Source of the DNA: Paraburkholderia sp. D15
GTDB lineage: Bacteria > Pseudomonadota > Gammaproteobacteria > Burkholderiales > Burkholderiaceae
NCBI RefSeq assembly: GCF_029910215.1
Contig: NZ_CP110396.1
Location: forward strand, 1,612,001-1,676,000
Reading direction: 5' to 3'
Length of the DNA stretch: 64,000 nucleotides
Part shown: piece by piece, positions 61,335-64,000 of the stretch
Numbering within the stretch: position 1 is the stretch's first letter
Layout: every line of letters begins with the position of its first letter
Position numbers and translations under genes: made by a program
Notes under the pieces: model-generated
Databases searched by the model: none
Told to the model about the DNA's origin: nothing
What the model saw: only the letters and a program-made list of their open reading frames with translations

Positions 61335-62372
61335 TTAACTCTCGTCCGACCTGACGCGCAGACTGTTCAGCAGCGTGTCCCACAGTTGCAGCGCTCCCGC
61401 TTCGTCGACCGGCGACGTAGCCTGGCCAGGCGGCAGGTCGCTTTGTGAAGGCGCACCTAGCAGCAGCTCAATCGAGGTATGCGGCTGTGTCAGCGTCGCG
61501 GGATTACCCGGCGCCAACAGATAGAAACGGAAGGCCGTGACGGGGCCATCGTGAAGTACGAAGAGAATTTCCTGGGCGTCCATGCCGGCGATTTTGCGTT
61601 TGGCTTTGCGCAGCACGTGATAGCTGCCGGGCATGTGATTGAGCCGCGAACTAAGCGCGGAGAGATTCTTGAAGAGCGGTTGGGTCTGGTCTTCGCTATA
61701 CGCTTCCCGCATTTTGATGAGCAGGAGGGCGGGCCTGCCTGGCATCAGCGCGAATGATTGGCTGACGTCTTCGGGATATGTTGATGATCCAGAGACGATT
61801 CCGCCGTTGAAGCAAAAGCCTGGTTCGGTGGGTACAGTCCAGTTGTCGCGGGCTTTGATGCGGCGGTACATGTCCTTATAGATACTCTCCGAGATATCGA
61901 GACCGGTCGGCCCAATGCGTCCCGTCGTGTGGAAGAGAGTGCGATCGTAATAAATGTAGCCCTCCGACTCGAACGGCAATTTCACGGACTTTGCCTCTCC
62001 CTCCTGATAGATAAAAACCCTTGAATCACTGACGGGCGAGAAGGTTTTTTCCAGCCATGATCGTCCGGTTTTCTCATCGAGTTTGACCGGGTTATAGCGT
62101 TGCTTGAGACGCAACTCGCTTTCTCGTGCCTCAACCTTGGCAAGGTAGGTTTCCCTCGCAGTGTTGCGTGTTGTTTCCAGCGTCTCGCCGCGCCATTCGT
62201 AGGTCTCATTCGATATTTCGCTCGATGCGGGCCGGTCGAACACAAGGCGACCGATGCACCACGGGCGCAAATTGGATAGCAAGGGATTGTTCGTGACTGG
62301 TTCGACGCAGAATGTGGAGGAATAGATGCAAAGACCCGTCAGGAGGGGAAAGAGACGAAATAGGTTATTCAT
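61335..62372 (-). CDS. T6SS immunity Tli4-like exported protein, copy 1
   Basis: Exported protein of about 345 residues; N-terminal signal-like segment (LFPLLTGLCIYSSTFCV), then a conserved start WCIGRLVFDRPASSEIS and a C-terminal part with FRFYLLAPGNPATLTQPHTS. The pattern fits the Tli4 family, immunity partners of T6SS phospholipase effectors of the Tle4 type (the family name is my recollection of the pattern, not a search). It is a close paralogue of the next gene. ATG 62372 is used; a TTG two codons earlier is possible. No effector is adjacent in the window; it may lie beyond the right edge. Confidence 0.68.
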   Translation of the reverse strand: MNNLFRLFPLLTGLCIYSSTFCVEPVTNNPLLSNLRPWCIGRLVFDRPASSEISNETYEWRGETLETTRNTARETYLAKVEARESELRLKQRYNPVKLDEKTGRSWLEKTFSPVSDSRVFIYQEGEAKSVKLPFESEGYIYYDRTLFHTTGRIGPTGLDISESIYKDMYRRIKARDNWTVPTEPGFCFNGGIVSGSSTYPEDVSQSFALMPGRPALLLIKMREAYSEDQTQPLFKNLSALSSRLNHMPGSYHVLRKAKRKIAGMDAQEILFVLHDGPVTAFRFYLLAPGNPATLTQPHTSIELLLGAPSQSDLPPGQATSPVDEAGALQLWDTLLNSLRVRSDES

Positions 62373-62608
62373 GAGCAAGCTCTCGGGTATCTATGTCGTT
62401 CTGAACCAAGGGCGTTCTCTTCTGAAGCTTAAAAGTCCATGAGTAATAGGTTCATTGGACCGCTCTGGATATCCACCCTAGCGCTCCCGTCGCGAAGGTT
62501 ACGATCGGTTTTCGTTGAGAAGATTGCTAGCGTCACCTCCCTGTACGATACCGCCTACCGTCGTGAGATCTCCCTTTACGATGTCGTAACGTCGCATCAT
62601 TCGCCTTT

Positions 62609-63643
62609 TTACACTGCGCCTGGTCTGACACGCAGACTGTTCAGCAAGGTATCCCATAGCTGCAGCGCGCCCGCCTCGTCGACCGGCGACGTTGCCTGAT
62701 CGGGTGGCAAGCCGCCCTGCGAGGGTGCGCCCAATAACAGTTCAACCGACGTATGCGGTTGTGCCAGCGTCGCAGGATTGCCTGGCGCCAGCAGATAGAA
62801 ACGGAAGACCGTCACAGGGCCGTCGTGAAGTTCAAACAGGACCTCTTCCGCGTCCATGCCGGCGACCACCCGTTTTCCTTTGCGCAGGATGCGATAGCTG
62901 CCGGGCATGCGATTGAGTTGTGCACGTAAGTCGGACAGGTTCTTGGTGAGTGGATGTCCTTGATCGTCATCCATCGAATCACGAAGCTTGATCAGCAACA
63001 GTGCTGCTCGACCCGGCATCAGCGCAAACGACTGGCTCACCTCCTCAGTGTGAGTAGACGTCCCCGCGACGATTCCGCCGTCGATGCAGAAGCCCGATTC
63101 CGTGGGCACTACCGAGTTGTCCCGCGCTTTGATGCGTCTATAGATGTCGTTGTATATATTTTCAGCGTCGTAAAGACCATCTTCACCAATACCACCGATC
63201 GTATGAAAAAGTGTGTGATTTGCGAAGAGATAGCCTTCTGTTTTAAAAGGCAGCGGCACTGCTGCCGCAGCCTCCTGATAGACGAAAACTCGTGAGTTTT
63301 CGACGGGCGAAAAAGCTTTCTCAAGCCATGCTTTCCCGGTTTTTACGTCCAGTTTGGCAGGATAAAAGCGTTGCTTGGTTCGGAGTTCATTTTCCCTGGC
63401 CTTGATTTTTGCGCTGTAAGTTTCGAACGTCGAGCCGTGGGTAGTCTCCAACTTGTCACCCCGCCATTCGTAGCTCTCATCTGAAATTTCGCTCGAGGCA
63501 GGTCGGTCGAACACGAGGCGACCGATGCACCACGGGCGCAAGTCGGATAGCAAGGGATTGTTCGGAGCTGGTTCGATGCAGAATGCGGAAGAGTAAATGC
63601 AAAGTCCTGTCAGGAGCGGAAAGAGATGATGGACATAACTCAT
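62609..63643 (-). CDS. T6SS immunity Tli4-like exported protein, copy 2
   Basis: About 344 residues, a close paralogue of copy 1 over its whole length: LFPLLTGLCIYSSAFCIEP, WCIGRLVFDRPASSEIS and SFALMPGRAALLLIK are shared almost unchanged. The differences cluster in the middle, where partner specificity would lie. GGAG seven bases upstream supports ATG 63643; the 50-codon extension is rejected. Tandem immunity paralogues often protect against several related toxins. Immunity role inferred. Confidence 0.68.
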   Translation of the reverse strand: MSYVHHLFPLLTGLCIYSSAFCIEPAPNNPLLSDLRPWCIGRLVFDRPASSEISDESYEWRGDKLETTHGSTFETYSAKIKARENELRTKQRFYPAKLDVKTGKAWLEKAFSPVENSRVFVYQEAAAAVPLPFKTEGYLFANHTLFHTIGGIGEDGLYDAENIYNDIYRRIKARDNSVVPTESGFCIDGGIVAGTSTHTEEVSQSFALMPGRAALLLIKLRDSMDDDQGHPLTKNLSDLRAQLNRMPGSYRILRKGKRVVAGMDAEEVLFELHDGPVTVFRFYLLAPGNPATLAQPHTSVELLLGAPSQGGLPPDQATSPVDEAGALQLWDTLLNSLRVRPGAV

Positions 63644-64000
63644 GGGCAAACTCCTGCGGTGTCTATGCCGTTCTTTGGCCAAACGCGCTCTCTTCCGAAA
63701 TTGAAAGTGCATGATTGATAGTTTTATTGGACCGCTCTTAATATCCGCCCCAACACTCTCGTCGCAAGGGCCACGACGAAAGCATCGGCGCATACACGTT
63801 TGCTAAACGTAGCTACTGACTCGCATCGACTGCCCTCCAGCCATTCTCGTAGCAGATACGGCCACGACCTCACTACACGTCGACGTAAGACGTTTCCTGC
63901 GACGGCACAAGATGAGGGTGGGGCGTACAGAGACAAACGCATAAATCATCGCTCAACGCCGCTTGCCGCCCATCCGGTCCTGTCGTGGAAATGCGAGGCC
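63644..64000. other. right edge: duplicated upstream region, possible gene end
   Basis: The first 150 bases match the region upstream of copy 1. Near 63946 the minus strand has a short open frame ending ASGVER then TGA, which could be the end of a gene lying beyond the window (perhaps the phospholipase effector). Too little sequence to name it. Confidence 0.3.

Larger units (their letters stand above)
61335..63790 (-). repeat. tandem duplication of a Tli4-like gene and its upstream DNA
   Basis: Two units with an offset of about 1.27 kb: gene plus about 150 bp upstream. The upstream parts also match (TATTGGACCGCTC at 63724 against CATTGGACCGCTC at 62452). This indicates a recent tandem gene duplication. 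Confidence 0.75.

Noticed and set aside
1..64000. tRNA or rRNA genes and complete insertion sequences
   Set aside because: No T-arm-like TTCGAATCC/TTCAAATCC pattern with a cloverleaf, no rRNA sequence and no transposase open frame were recognised.

Overview
The window looks like chromosomal DNA of a betaproteobacterium of the family Burkholderiaceae, most probably Paraburkholderia or a close relative. The evidence is the high GC content with strong third-position bias, two porins of the Burkholderiales type (mature start AQSSVTLYG), and many LysR, GntR, MFS and ABC genes of the kind found in large soil-bacterium genomes. This is judged from protein resemblance only; no tRNA or rRNA gene was seen.

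Layout. 0-9.5 kb: a YcaQ-type DNA glycosylase, a LysE exporter, a four-Cys winged-helix regulator divergent from an MFS-LysR pair with two matching operators between them, and an osmoprotectant ABC transporter of the OpuC/Yeh type. 9.5-25.5 kb: a catabolic island with an aromatic-acid MFS permease, FAD monooxygenase, M20 amidohydrolase, MHS permease, HisC-like aminotransferase, porin, LivK-like binding protein, aldehyde dehydrogenase, LysR, extradiol dioxygenase, fumarylacetoacetase-type hydrolase, GhrA-like dehydrogenase and class II aldolase. The set would suit breakdown of an N-acylated aromatic amino-acid-like compound, but the substrate is unknown. 25.9-35.6 kb: an EamA/AraC pair and a second catabolic operon (class V aminotransferase, MFS, MhpD-type hydratase, very large FAD/Fe-S dehydrogenase) with a divergent GntR gene and two near-identical 14-bp operators.

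35.8-44.6 kb: a type VI secretion satellite locus. It has an orphan tssF, a vgrG, a large effector with a degenerate M23-like domain, an EF-hand and a C-terminal lysozyme-like domain, and two exported proteins that are probably immunity factors, one of LprI type. 45-54.5 kb: housekeeping and regulatory genes (Na+/H+ antiporter, HD protein, GlxA-type regulator, SDR, orphan OmpR-type regulator, porin, class II glutamine amidotransferase).

54.7-59.9 kb: the most unusual part, a compact five-gene chemosensory-like operon. A membrane-bound CheA-like kinase (sensor, HAMP, PAS-like, Hpt and ATPase regions, no CheW-like domain) is followed by a one-helix MCP-like signalling protein, a CheX-like protein, a pseudo-receiver/CheX fusion and a CheY. 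CheW, CheR and CheB are absent. Both CheX-like proteins keep the ExxN phosphatase motif and end in the same GEL[DE]LF tail.

60.3-64 kb: an AlkD-type DNA repair protein, then two tandem paralogues resembling T6SS Tli4 immunity proteins, duplicated with their upstream DNA. A dispersed intergenic repeat of about 24 bp (core CTCCCGAAAAYCCTCACCTTTGG) occurs at least 13 times, nearly always in the same orientation.
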